Below are positions 1-5,443 of a DNA stretch of 7,400 nucleotides, one piece after another. The notes beneath the pieces are model-generated. The model saw nothing but the letters and a program-made list of their open reading frames with translations. It was not told the origin of the DNA and did not search any database. How positions within the stretch are numbered: position 1 is the stretch's first letter; each line of letters begins with the position of its first letter. The translations under genes and the position numbers were made by a program. This DNA is from DATJHM01 sp035493895 (GTDB taxonomy: Bacteria; Chloroflexota; Ktedonobacteria; Ktedonobacterales; Ktedonobacteraceae): contig DATJHM010000335.1 of NCBI GenBank assembly GCA_035493895.1, forward strand, positions 1 to 7,400. The letters run 5' to 3'.

Positions 1-120
1 ATAGCATGGGAAGCTGTATGAAGCAAGGGTTTGCGCGGATCAACTTTTTGGAGGCGTTTTGCAGCAGGGAAATACGGGCATTTTTGTCCTGTATGCCTGT
101 CACGTCGCCTCTAGAGCGGC

Positions 121-162
121 GCGCGGGTTCGTGCTCAGCGATCTTATCACTGCGACCCGCGC
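121..162. other. GC-rich inverted repeat (possible terminator of an upstream gene)
   Basis: GCGCGGGT at 121-128 is the exact reverse complement of ACCCGCGC at 155-162, leaving a 26-base loop. On the plus strand it is followed by a T-rich stretch (about 163-187). That resembles an intrinsic terminator for something entering from the left, but the loop is long and the T-run is interrupted. No convincing gene is visible in bases 1-174. Confidence 0.3.
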
Positions 163-174
163 ATAATTGTTGAG

Positions 175-202
175 TTGTTTGTTTTAGGAAATGTGTTATG
201 CT
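175..202 (+). promoter_or_regulatory. Candidate sigma-70-type promoter of the Uma2 gene
   Basis: TTGTTT (175-180) and TATGCT (197-202) are separated by 16 bases, and a TG one base ahead of the -10 gives an extended -10 form. Transcription would begin near 209, leaving a leader of about 65 bases before the ATG at 275. The assignment rests on similarity to consensus only. Confidence 0.35.
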
Positions 203-260
203 TAATGTGAGAAGCATTATTGTTTTCTGAGCATGTTTAGGGGTTTTGTGAAAAGTGGTA

Positions 261-270
261 AAGGAGAGGT
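261..270 (+). promoter_or_regulatory. Ribosome binding site that sets the Uma2 start
   Basis: AAGGAGAGGT lies about 8 bases ahead of the ATG at 275. The in-frame ATG at 233 has no comparable site and would add 14 residues that do not look like the family's N-terminus, so the start at 275 is preferred. Confidence 0.75.
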
Positions 271-274
271 GAAA

Positions 275-853
275 ATGTTTGATCCACATCATAAGTATAC
301 GGTTGATGAGTACTGGCGTCTGGTTGAGGCTTTTCCTGAATATAAGTACGAGTACATTGATGGTGATATTCGTATGATGACAGGTGGGAGCCCTGCGCAT
401 GCGCAAATAGCTACGCGTATTGGTGGCATACTTGATGCAGCATTGCGTGAAACTGATTGCAATGTCTATTCGTCTGATGGGGCTTTGCAACTTACGGAAA
501 ATCGTCTGTATTATCCAGACGTTTCTGTCTCTTGTGATCCGGCTGATTGGACACGAAAGAAGGCGTTAGAGGCTCCTGGTGTGGTCGTGGAGGTGACATC
601 TCCATCGACAGAGAAAACAGATAAAACTGAGAAGCTTGCAGCATATCAGAGTTATCCTACGATACAAGAAATCTTGTTTGTTGATTCTCGTCGTCGCCAT
701 GTGGAACATTATCATCGCGTGGGTATGTATAAGTGGGAAGAGTTTTTGTATGAACAGGAAGATGATGTGATTGATCTTGCAAGCATTGGAGTTTCTTTCA
801 CAGTACGAGAAATTTATTTGAAGGTGTACCTGGAGTTGGAGGAAGCCGACTAA
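275..853 (+). CDS. Uma2 family endonuclease (DUF820, PD-(D/E)XK fold)
   Basis: The predicted 192-residue cytoplasmic protein matches the Uma2/DUF820 family, whose members have a restriction-endonuclease-like fold and mostly unknown biological roles. The N-terminal YTVDEYWRLVEA helix (residues 8-19) is followed by YEYIDGDIRMMTGGSPAH (25-42), typical of the family. The likely metal-binding core is Asp82 in YYPDVSVSC, Glu106 in VVVEVTSPST, and the downstream DKTEKLAAYQ helix with Lys120. All core elements are present and the length is normal, so the gene looks intact. It carries T or A at many third codon positions, unlike the G/C-ending codons of the genes to its right, which hints at separate acquisition. 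It stands alone behind its own candidate promoter, and its TAA stop overlaps the stop of the convergent regulator gene. The nuclease fold is well supported. The natural substrate is not known. Confidence 0.9.
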   Translation: MFDPHHKYTVDEYWRLVEAFPEYKYEYIDGDIRMMTGGSPAHAQIATRIGGILDAALRETDCNVYSSDGALQLTENRLYYPDVSVSCDPADWTRKKALEAPGVVVEVTSPSTEKTDKTEKLAAYQSYPTIQEILFVDSRRRHVEHYHRVGMYKWEEFLYEQEDDVIDLASIGVSFTVREIYLKVYLELEEAD

Positions 854-1680
854 TTGCTCATCAATAGCTCAAGCCTGCTCATCGTATCCCCTTGAGGGAG
901 TGGCGTATGCACCACGATCTGCAAATCAGGTTGCTCAGGCACGACGAGGGTCGTCCCCTGGAACACGAGGGAGCCAACCAGCGGATGCTTGATCTCGTTC
1001 TGATCGTGACATGTGAAGAGAATATCATGCTCAGGCCACCACGCGCGAAATTCGGGACTGGCCTGCTGTAAATCCGTAATCAGTTCCCCAAACCATGTCT
1101 CATTGGTATAACGATCACTCCTTGCTCGCAAGAGCGCAATACTTCGCCGCGCCGCATGTTCCCAATGTACAAGGCGTTCCCGTTGCGAGGGATCCATAAA
1201 CGTGGACCAGACGGCATTGCGTTCTCGCTCAGAGCGACTGGCGAACTCGCCAAAAACGCGATTGGCACTTTCATTCCACTCCACTACATTCAAATGTCGA
1301 TCTACAAGCAGTGCCGGATAGACGCCCCATCCATCGAGAATAGTCTGGTAGGCATGCTGTGATAGCCCCTCATTTCCTTGCTCATATGGGCGTATATCTC
1401 GTGCCAGGAGAAACAGATGGCTACGCTCCTGCTCGTTCAATTGCAAGATATCGGCAAGACGGGAGAGGATGTGATCGGAGACCTGAATTTCCCGGCCCTG
1501 TTCAAGCCATGTATACCAGGAAATACCCACGCCAACCAGTTGTGCGAGTTCTTCTCGTCTGAGCCCGATCGTTCGACGCCTGGGATACGCCGGGAGATCA
1601 AACTGCTCTGGACGCAGACGGGCACGGCGGGTTCTCAAAAAATCGGCAAGTTGCGCGCGGCGCTCCACTCTTTCTCTCAT
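850..1680 (-). CDS. XRE family transcriptional regulator with MmyB-like ligand-binding domain
   Basis: This 276-residue protein has the two-part layout of the XRE/MmyB regulators. An N-terminal helix-turn-helix domain spans about residues 8-93, with the start pattern RRAQLADFLRTRRARLRPEQ and the HTH core RREELAQLVGVGISWYTWLE near 41-60. A PAS-like MmyB ligand-binding domain spans about 108-270, with hallmarks YPALLVDRHLNVVEWNESAN (121-140) and FRAWWPEHDI (211-220). Family members bind DNA and sense small hydrophobic ligands. They often lie next to oxidoreductase genes, as here, where it is divergent from a quinone-oxidoreductase-like gene and probably controls it (inference). The ATG at 1680 fits the usual family N-terminus, and a weak AAGAGAG site lies at 1686-1692 on the same strand. 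The gene is intact. The TAG stop at 850-852 overlaps the stop of the Uma2 gene. Confidence 0.93.
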   Translation of the reverse strand: MRERVERRAQLADFLRTRRARLRPEQFDLPAYPRRRTIGLRREELAQLVGVGISWYTWLEQGREIQVSDHILSRLADILQLNEQERSHLFLLARDIRPYEQGNEGLSQHAYQTILDGWGVYPALLVDRHLNVVEWNESANRVFGEFASRSERERNAVWSTFMDPSQRERLVHWEHAARRSIALLRARSDRYTNETWFGELITDLQQASPEFRAWWPEHDILFTCHDQNEIKHPLVGSLVFQGTTLVVPEQPDLQIVVHTPLPQGDTMSRLELLMSN

Positions 1681-1846
1681 CTATGCTCTCTTGTCTATGG
1701 CAGTATCTGAAACTGTTACTCCTACACCTATGTCCAGCACACTCCTGGTTTCAGCAGGAATGCTCTTCCATAATAGCACTCGACGAACTGCATAGTCCAT
1801 ATGCTACAAACATTTCTCTTCAATAGAGAGCATTCAGGAGGCACAA
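1681..1846. promoter_or_regulatory. Divergent control region between the XRE regulator and the oxidoreductase
   Basis: This 166-base gap must hold both promoters. ATGCTCTCT (1683-1691) is the exact reverse complement of AGAGAGCAT (1825-1833), so each gene carries AGAGAGCAT in the same orientation just ahead of its start codon. A variant, ATGCTCTT, is at 1760-1767. A hyphenated palindrome, TCCTG-N7-CAGGA, covers 1743-1759. CTGAAAC (1707-1713) and GTTTCAG (1748-1754) form another inverted pair with centres 41 bases apart, about four helical turns. These are candidate operators for the XRE protein. CATAAT (1769-1774) could be the oxidoreductase -10, but the -35 is poor. AGGAGG at 1836-1841 is the oxidoreductase ribosome binding site. 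Confidence 0.5.
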
Positions 1847-2806
1847 ATGAGTTCAATACAAGCAATTGTCGTCGATCCTCATGTCGCTGGAAGGCTGGCG
1901 ATACGTGAGGTCGAGCGTCCTACACCAAATCCATCCGAGGCGCTGGTTCGCGTGCATGCGATCTCGCTCAATGTCGGCGATATATACAGAATACCGACTG
2001 CGGAAGCCGGGTGGCGACCAGGATGGGATCTGGCAGGCGTTGTCGAGCAAGCAGCCGCTGACGGATCGGGGCCAGTGGTCGGCACCAGAGTCGTGGGGCT
2101 ATTTGTTGCCCCTCATGCTGGTACCGGGGCACAACTCGTTGCCATACGGACAAACTACCTTGCAGAAATTCCCGCTGAGGTCTCCTTTGCCCGGGCCGCT
2201 GCAATTCCGACTGCGGGACTGACCGCCCTCTATGCACTGGAGAAAGGTGGATTCCTGCTCAACCGCAACGTCCTGGTTACCGGAGCTTCCGGCGGAGTTG
2301 GTCATCTCGCGTGTCAACTGGCCCGTCAGGCGGGCGCGTACGTCGTAGGTGCCGTGCGGCGACCAGAGCGTGCTGCGAGCGTGAAAGCATTGGGCGTTCA
2401 TCACGTTGTCGTGGGAGAAGACCTCTCCGTGGCTCAGCAGTTTGGCCCCTATGATCTCATTATTGACGTGCTGGGAGGAAACGCGCTTGCAACGGCATTG
2501 AGTACCCTTCTCGTCCCCGGAGGTCTCTGTGTCAGTCTGGGCATTATGGATGGTCTTGAAGTCACGCTCAATCTTGGGGAGATTTTCATGCGAACAGGCG
2601 GCGTTAACCTGTGCGCACTGATCTTGCCCGCAGAGATGGAGCGCAGAGCGGGAGCCGAAGGTCTCGCAAGTCTGGCGCGTATGGTTGCCGAAGATCGCTT
2701 ACATCCCCTGATCGGTGTGGAGGCCCCCTGGACTGAGATTGCCGAGATTGTTCAGCAATTCCAGGATCGTCGCATCACCGGGAAGGCGATCTTACACATC
2801 TCGTAG
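1847..2806 (+). CDS. Zinc-independent NAD(P)-dependent alcohol dehydrogenase / quinone oxidoreductase-like protein (MDR superfamily)
   Basis: The 319-residue product has the two-domain structure of medium-chain dehydrogenases/reductases. The N-terminal GroES-like domain includes VRVHAISLNVGDIYRIP (34-50) and PGWDLAGVVE (58-67). The Rossmann domain starts at NVLVTGASGGVGHLACQLAR (141-160), with the AxxGGVG-type motif used by quinone oxidoreductases. Arg171 and Arg172 after the second strand suit NADPH rather than NADH. The catalytic-zinc Cys/His ligands and the four-cysteine structural zinc loop of classical alcohol dehydrogenases are absent, so it should act as a zinc-free NADPH-dependent reductase of quinones or enones; the substrate cannot be read from sequence. 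The length and the C-terminal RRITGKAILHIS ending are normal. A strong AGGAGG precedes the ATG. It is divergent from the XRE/MmyB regulator, which probably controls it. The last Ser codon and TAG stop lie inside the first copy of a repeat that continues downstream. Confidence 0.92.
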   Translation: MSSIQAIVVDPHVAGRLAIREVERPTPNPSEALVRVHAISLNVGDIYRIPTAEAGWRPGWDLAGVVEQAAADGSGPVVGTRVVGLFVAPHAGTGAQLVAIRTNYLAEIPAEVSFARAAAIPTAGLTALYALEKGGFLLNRNVLVTGASGGVGHLACQLARQAGAYVVGAVRRPERAASVKALGVHHVVVGEDLSVAQQFGPYDLIIDVLGGNALATALSTLLVPGGLCVSLGIMDGLEVTLNLGEIFMRTGGVNLCALILPAEMERRAGAEGLASLARMVAEDRLHPLIGVEAPWTEIAEIVQQFQDRRITGKAILHIS

Positions 2807-2922
2807 TACTCGGCCAAACGCCTTCGTTCGTACAGGCCACAAAAAGGCTCCCCAGGCGCTCGTAGTACTCAGCCAAATCTCATTGCACCCGTTTGGGCAA
2901 CCCTCGAAAAGGCTCCCCAGGC
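2800..2922. repeat. Two-unit composite direct repeat starting at the oxidoreductase stop
   Basis: Block B, CTCGTAGTACTCGGCCAAA (2800-2818), recurs as CTCGTAGTACTCAGCCAAA (2859-2877) with one mismatch. Block A, AAAAGGCTCCCCAGGC (2842-2857), recurs exactly at 2907-2922. The order is B-spacer-A-B-spacer-A, with unrelated spacers of 23 and 29 bases. It looks like a small dispersed-repeat cluster rather than a CRISPR array. B starts within the oxidoreductase gene and supplies its stop codon. Confidence 0.75.
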
Positions 2923-2928
2923 CAGTAG

Positions 2929-2957
2929 GGACGCCATGGAGGCACGGAATGGCGTCC
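2929..2957. repeat. Nine-base inverted repeat
   Basis: GGACGCCAT (2929-2937) pairs exactly with ATGGCGTCC (2949-2957) around an 11-base loop. It lies just after the last copy of repeat block A and may belong to the same element. No T-run follows on either strand, so an intrinsic terminator is not supported. Confidence 0.6.
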
Positions 2958-3059
2958 GGGAACTCGCTCGATCCCGTTCGCTCCGCAGACGTGGAGTGCT
3001 ACCACTTCCCACCATCTCACTTGCACCAGAAACGTGTGCAATGAACTTTGACAGACCAG

Positions 3060-3142
3060 TAAGTACATTCAAGCAACGTTCGCGGAATCCGTTGTGCTGC
3101 CAAACAGGCAAACATTCCGTGTTTGATCCTTGAATGTACTTA
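3060..3142. repeat. 83-base palindromic element bounded by TA (possible MITE or structured RNA)
   Basis: TAAGTACATTCAAG (3060-3073) is the perfect reverse complement of CTTGAATGTACTTA (3129-3142). Inside, after equal 9-base internal loops, CGGAAT (3083-3088) pairs with ATTCCG (3114-3119), and TGCC (3098-3101) pairs with GGCA (3107-3110) around a 5-base loop. The whole unit therefore folds into one long interrupted hairpin. Both ends are TA, as expected if a small element with 12-base terminal repeats had inserted at a TA target, the habit of IS630/mariner-type transposases. It contains no gene. A folded non-coding RNA or a protein-binding site are alternatives. Confidence 0.6.
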
Positions 3143-3318
3143 GGAACTCATATATCTCATCATCTCAACAGGAAAGGAGAAGCTCAAACAAACACACGCT
3201 ATTTCACCAGTAAGAGCCGTCTTTTTTGCTATTTTCTATGCGAAAAGTTTCTGCGCTGCTGACAGGCTGTTGTCACTGGCGGCAGATAAACTATGGCCAT
3301 GAAAGATATCCGATGTCA

Positions 3319-3338
3319 CTGAGGGGACAGCCCCTCAG
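3319..3338. other. Perfect 8-base-pair hairpin with ACAG loop
   Basis: CTGAGGGG (3319-3326) pairs exactly with CCCCTCAG (3331-3338) around ACAG, a very stable stem. No T-run follows on either strand, so it is not a classical intrinsic terminator. It lies about 90 bases ahead of the nuclease/phosphatase-family start and could be part of that gene's leader or a leftover of an insertion. Confidence 0.55.
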
Positions 3339-3378
3339 CTTCAATAAAGAAGGAAGCAGGCTCTTACACAGCTCTGGT

Positions 3379-3410
3379 ATTCTATAAGCAATAAATTCTA
3401 TAAGCAATAA
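3379..3410. repeat. Perfect 16-base tandem duplication
   Basis: ATTCTATAAGCAATAA occurs twice head to tail (3379-3394 and 3395-3410) without mismatch. The second copy runs directly into the AAAGGAG site (3410-3416) of the next gene. Each copy contains a TATAAG/CTATAA sequence that could act as a -10 element, so the duplication may double a promoter-like box, but no good -35 is seen. Confidence 0.8.
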
Positions 3411-3429
3411 AAGGAGTGTTATTCTGGCT

Positions 3430-4323
3430 ATGAACCAGTTTCCAGGTACGAGACCGCGCCTGGGCGATGTGCGTGTTCTCACGCTCAACCTGTGGGGACG
3501 GCATGGGGTATGGGCAGACCGCCGCACGATGCTCATCGATGGCCTGCTCGCATTGCAGCCAGACCTGCTCGCATTCCAGGAATCGATCAAGAACGACGAG
3601 TACGACCAGGTGATCGACCTCCTCGGTCCCGGGTGGAACATTGTCCACCAGCAAAGTCGAGATCCTGAGGGGATGGGCATCTCGATTGCAAGCCGCTGGC
3701 CGCTCTTAGACGTACAGGAGGTAGACCTCCACGTGACCCCCCGAACAAAGAATTTCCCGTGTGGAACGCTTATCGCGGAAGTCCTGGCACCAGAGCCTGT
3801 AGGTCCGTTGCTCCTGGTCAACCATTTTCCCAATTGGCAGTTGAACTTCGAGTATGAACGTGAATTGCAAGCCGTAGCAGCCGCGCGGGTCGTGGAGGAG
3901 CGTGCGCGTCTGCGTACTCAGCAGGTGGTGCTCGTCGGTGATCAGGATGCTGCCCCTGATGCAACCAGTATCCGCTTCTGGTCGGGCCGTCAGTCTCTCT
4001 TCGAGATGAGTGTCTGCTACCGGGATGTCTGGGAGAGCACGCATCCTGGAGATCCAGGCCACACCTTCACCTCGGCCAGTCCCATAGTAAGGGAGCAGGT
4101 GGTGAAGGACATGCGGCCATTCAGGGACTGGCCGTTCCGACGAATCGACTACATCTTTGTACGGTATGGAGAGCATGGGGGCCTTGCATTGGACATTCTG
4201 GGTTGCGCACGAATCTTCGATGAGCCGGTGAACGGGGTGTGGGCCAGTGATCATTTCGGCCTGCTTGCCGATCTCGCAGCTCCTGAACAGATCAGCACTC
4301 CTCTCAAGGGAGGAGCGTTGTAG
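3430..4323 (+). CDS. Endonuclease/exonuclease/phosphatase (EEP) family protein
   Basis: The 297-residue protein shows the ordered motifs of the metal-dependent EEP (DNase I / sphingomyelinase / inositol phosphatase) superfamily. These are VRVLTLNLWG with Asn20, PDLLAFQES with Glu51, GMGISIASRWPL (82-93), LLVNHFPN with His132, VVLVGDQDAAPD with Asp171, RRIDYIFVR, and the C-terminal WASDHFGLLADL with Asp274 and His275. All catalytic positions are filled except that the usual GDFNxxP is GDQDAAP, with Asp173 where Asn is normal. No signal peptide or membrane segment is seen, so a cytoplasmic phosphodiesterase or phosphatase is expected; the substrate cannot be assigned. AAAGGAG ends 13 bases ahead of the ATG, which is rather far, but no better start is in frame. 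The gene stands alone, convergent with the TetR gene. Confidence 0.9.
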   Translation: MNQFPGTRPRLGDVRVLTLNLWGRHGVWADRRTMLIDGLLALQPDLLAFQESIKNDEYDQVIDLLGPGWNIVHQQSRDPEGMGISIASRWPLLDVQEVDLHVTPRTKNFPCGTLIAEVLAPEPVGPLLLVNHFPNWQLNFEYERELQAVAAARVVEERARLRTQQVVLVGDQDAAPDATSIRFWSGRQSLFEMSVCYRDVWESTHPGDPGHTFTSASPIVREQVVKDMRPFRDWPFRRIDYIFVRYGEHGGLALDILGCARIFDEPVNGVWASDHFGLLADLAAPEQISTPLKGGAL

Positions 4324-4357
4324 GTCACGAATATTGGAGTATCGATATATCGTATAT

Positions 4358-4437
4358 CAAGCAGCAACGTCTTCCTGGCATCAAAGGGTCAGTATATGTG
4401 ATTAGTGTTTTTGAGAACTTTTCAAGAATGCTGCTTG
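4358..4437. repeat. Nine-base inverted repeat in the convergent gap
   Basis: CAAGCAGCA (4358-4366) is the exact reverse complement of TGCTGCTTG (4429-4437), 62 bases apart. A separate perfect palindrome, CGATATATCG, lies at 4343-4352. The gap between the two convergent genes (4324-4474) shows no T-tailed stem, so no intrinsic terminator can be named. The function of these repeats is unknown. Confidence 0.4.
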
Positions 4438-4474
4438 CTTCTGCCATCTCGGAATAATGCGTCTTTGATGAACA

Positions 4475-5218
4475 TCATGATCCCCCGCGAGTAGCGATCC
4501 TGTCCAGTAACTCTGTCAGGAAAAGCCGCTCTCCGTCTGTCAGTGACTTCACTTCCGGAAGCGCAGCTTTGAGCGTAATCGCTGCCGCTTCAGCTCCTGG
4601 TTTGTTTGACGTGGGTGAATCGTTGGTAATAGCGGCTATGACCGCTTCGCATGCATCTTGCGCGAGTCGAAGATCTCGATGTTCTTCAGGCATCGCAAGG
4701 AGAGCGAGAACGGCCCCGGTGCTCGCTGCATACACTAACTCGACGGCTTGTTTTTCAGTGACTCTCAATCGGCCTGCGAGCGCTATCTGATGGATCGTCT
4801 CCCCGAGACGCTGCTGGACCTTTTGAGTCACTGGAGAAGGGAAGCCGGGTCGCGGATCACCGACTATTAAAGCATACAGGATGGGATTCTCGAGTCCGTA
4901 TTTGGTATGGTGCTCCCAGGCTTTTCGCAAATTTTCAAGCGGATCGGGGTCGTATTTCTGCGCTTTCTTTGTATTGAAATCCGAGACATAGCTGTATTCA
5001 ACCACCGCATCTAACAAACCTCTTTTGTCGCCAAAAAGGCGGTACAGCGTGGGAGCCTGTATTCCTGCAGCATCCGCTACCGCCCGCGTTGTCAAAGCGT
5101 CGCGTCCACCTGCTTTTAAAAGCTGTAAAGCGACATCAATGCTTCTGATTCGTACATCTTCCCGGGATGCGTGAATATCCTCTTGAGAGTCTTGCTTTCT
5201 CTTTTTCATCTCTTCCAT
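4475..5218 (-). CDS. TetR/AcrR family transcriptional regulator
   Basis: The product is a one-domain-plus-ligand-pocket repressor of the TetR type, 247 residues from the ATG at 5218. The DNA-binding domain is clear: IRSIDVALQLLKAGGRDALT leads into the HTH core TTRAVADAAGIQAPTLYRLF, followed by GDKRGLLDAVVE (about residues 24-74). The remainder is helical, with LGETIHQIALAGRLR and VELVYAASTGAVLALLAMPEE forming the likely ligand and dimer region. It is longer than the usual ~200 residues because of a C-terminal tail of roughly 45 residues. The start is uncertain: an in-frame GTG at 5224 and an ATG at 5209 are equally possible, and none has a strong ribosome binding site. It is divergent from an alpha/beta hydrolase and probably represses it and itself, binding the palindromes at 5335-5409 (inference). 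The ligand is unknown. Confidence 0.92.
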   Translation of the reverse strand: MEEMKKRKQDSQEDIHASREDVRIRSIDVALQLLKAGGRDALTTRAVADAAGIQAPTLYRLFGDKRGLLDAVVEYSYVSDFNTKKAQKYDPDPLENLRKAWEHHTKYGLENPILYALIVGDPRPGFPSPVTQKVQQRLGETIHQIALAGRLRVTEKQAVELVYAASTGAVLALLAMPEEHRDLRLAQDACEAVIAAITNDSPTSNKPGAEAAAITLKAALPEVKSLTDGERLFLTELLDRIATRGGS

Positions 5219-5334
5219 TCTCACGTCTTGTTGTTATCAACGCCATCTGCGAATCGCTATCAGCTCGAGGCTTTTCCATTCTGGACAGTATCTCCTGGCC
5301 ATCTTTTCCGTCAGATCATCGACCTCTTCTCAGC

Positions 5335-5363
5335 ATGATATCATTGATAACGAATATTGACAA
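5335..5363 (-). promoter_or_regulatory. Candidate promoter of the TetR gene with embedded operator
   Basis: On the minus strand TTGTCA (5363-5358) and TATCAT (5340-5335) are 17 bases apart, each one base off consensus. The -10 forms part of the perfect palindrome ATGATATCAT (5335-5344). The leader to the start codon would be about 110 bases. Overlap of -10 and palindrome is what autorepression would need. Confidence 0.5.
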
Positions 5364-5386
5364 CGACGATAACAGTATGATACCAT
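5357..5386 (+). promoter_or_regulatory. Candidate promoter of the hydrolase gene with embedded operator
   Basis: TTGACA (5357-5362) is a perfect -35. TACCAT (5381-5386), 18 bases on, is a moderate -10 and lies inside ATGATACCAT (5377-5386), a one-mismatch copy of the palindrome that covers the TetR gene's -10. The -35 overlaps the opposed TTGTCA, so the two promoters are mirror images. Confidence 0.45.
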
Positions 5387-5421
5387 TTCCATGTTAGCTA
5401 CGATATCATTTTTATGTTAGC
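5379..5421 (+). repeat. 20-base direct repeat carrying operator copies 2 and 3
   Basis: GATACCATTTCCATGTTAGC (5379-5398) recurs as GATATCATTTTTATGTTAGC (5402-5421) with three mismatches at a 23-base offset. The second copy completes ACGATATCAT (5400-5409), the third palindrome-like site, downstream of the predicted transcription start. The pair is probably a duplicated repressor-binding unit. Confidence 0.65.
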
Positions 5422-5430
5422 ACGGATAAC

Positions 5431-5435
5431 GGAGG
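5431..5435 (+). promoter_or_regulatory. Ribosome binding site that sets the hydrolase start
   Basis: GGAGG sits 8 bases ahead of the ATG at 5444. An earlier in-frame ATG at 5414 lies inside the operator repeat and has no such site, so the start at 5444 is chosen. Confidence 0.8.
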
Positions 5436-5443
5436 AATACGTT

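Larger units (their letters stand above)
2807..3429. other. Gene-free stretch of 623 bases holding several repeats
   Basis: No open frame here has a ribosome binding site with a nearby start or a recognisable protein pattern. The stretch holds the rest of the composite repeat, a hairpin at 2929-2957, a TTGCAC/GTGCAA pair at 3021-3041, an 83-base palindromic element at 3060-3142, a tight hairpin at 3319-3338 and a 16-base tandem duplication at 3379-3410. AAAGGAGA at 3173-3180 looks like a ribosome binding site but no start codon follows within reach. A T-run at 3222-3227 has no stem ahead of it. Nothing further is seen between 3143 and 3318. Confidence 0.6.

Noticed and set aside
6..173. Open frame of 55 codons in the leader region, plus strand
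   Set aside because: It has no ribosome binding site, no recognisable protein pattern, and its 3' half overlaps the GC-rich inverted repeat.
233..274. Longer start for the Uma2 protein
   Set aside because: The ATG at 275 has a strong ribosome binding site at correct spacing; the upstream ATG has none and the extra residues do not resemble the family.
2800..2922. CRISPR array
   Set aside because: There are two different repeated blocks, only two copies of each, and unequal spacers, with no cas gene in the window.
2869..3111. Small protein on the minus strand (80 codons)
   Set aside because: It runs through the composite repeat and both arms of hairpins, with no start signals; the apparent coding is better explained by repeat sequence.
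3173..3180. AAAGGAGA as the ribosome binding site of a small gene
   Set aside because: No ATG, GTG or TTG follows within about 15 bases.
3706..4254. Long minus-strand frame opposite the EEP gene
   Set aside because: It is an antisense shadow of a gene with clear catalytic motifs, and has no family resemblance or ribosome binding site.
4411..4425. Hairpin TTGAGAACTTTTCAA as a terminator between the convergent genes
   Set aside because: The stem is short and A/T-rich with a wobble pair and is not followed by a proper T-run on either strand.
5414..5443. Longer start for the alpha/beta hydrolase
   Set aside because: This ATG is within the duplicated operator unit and lacks a ribosome binding site, whereas GGAGG precedes the ATG at 5444.
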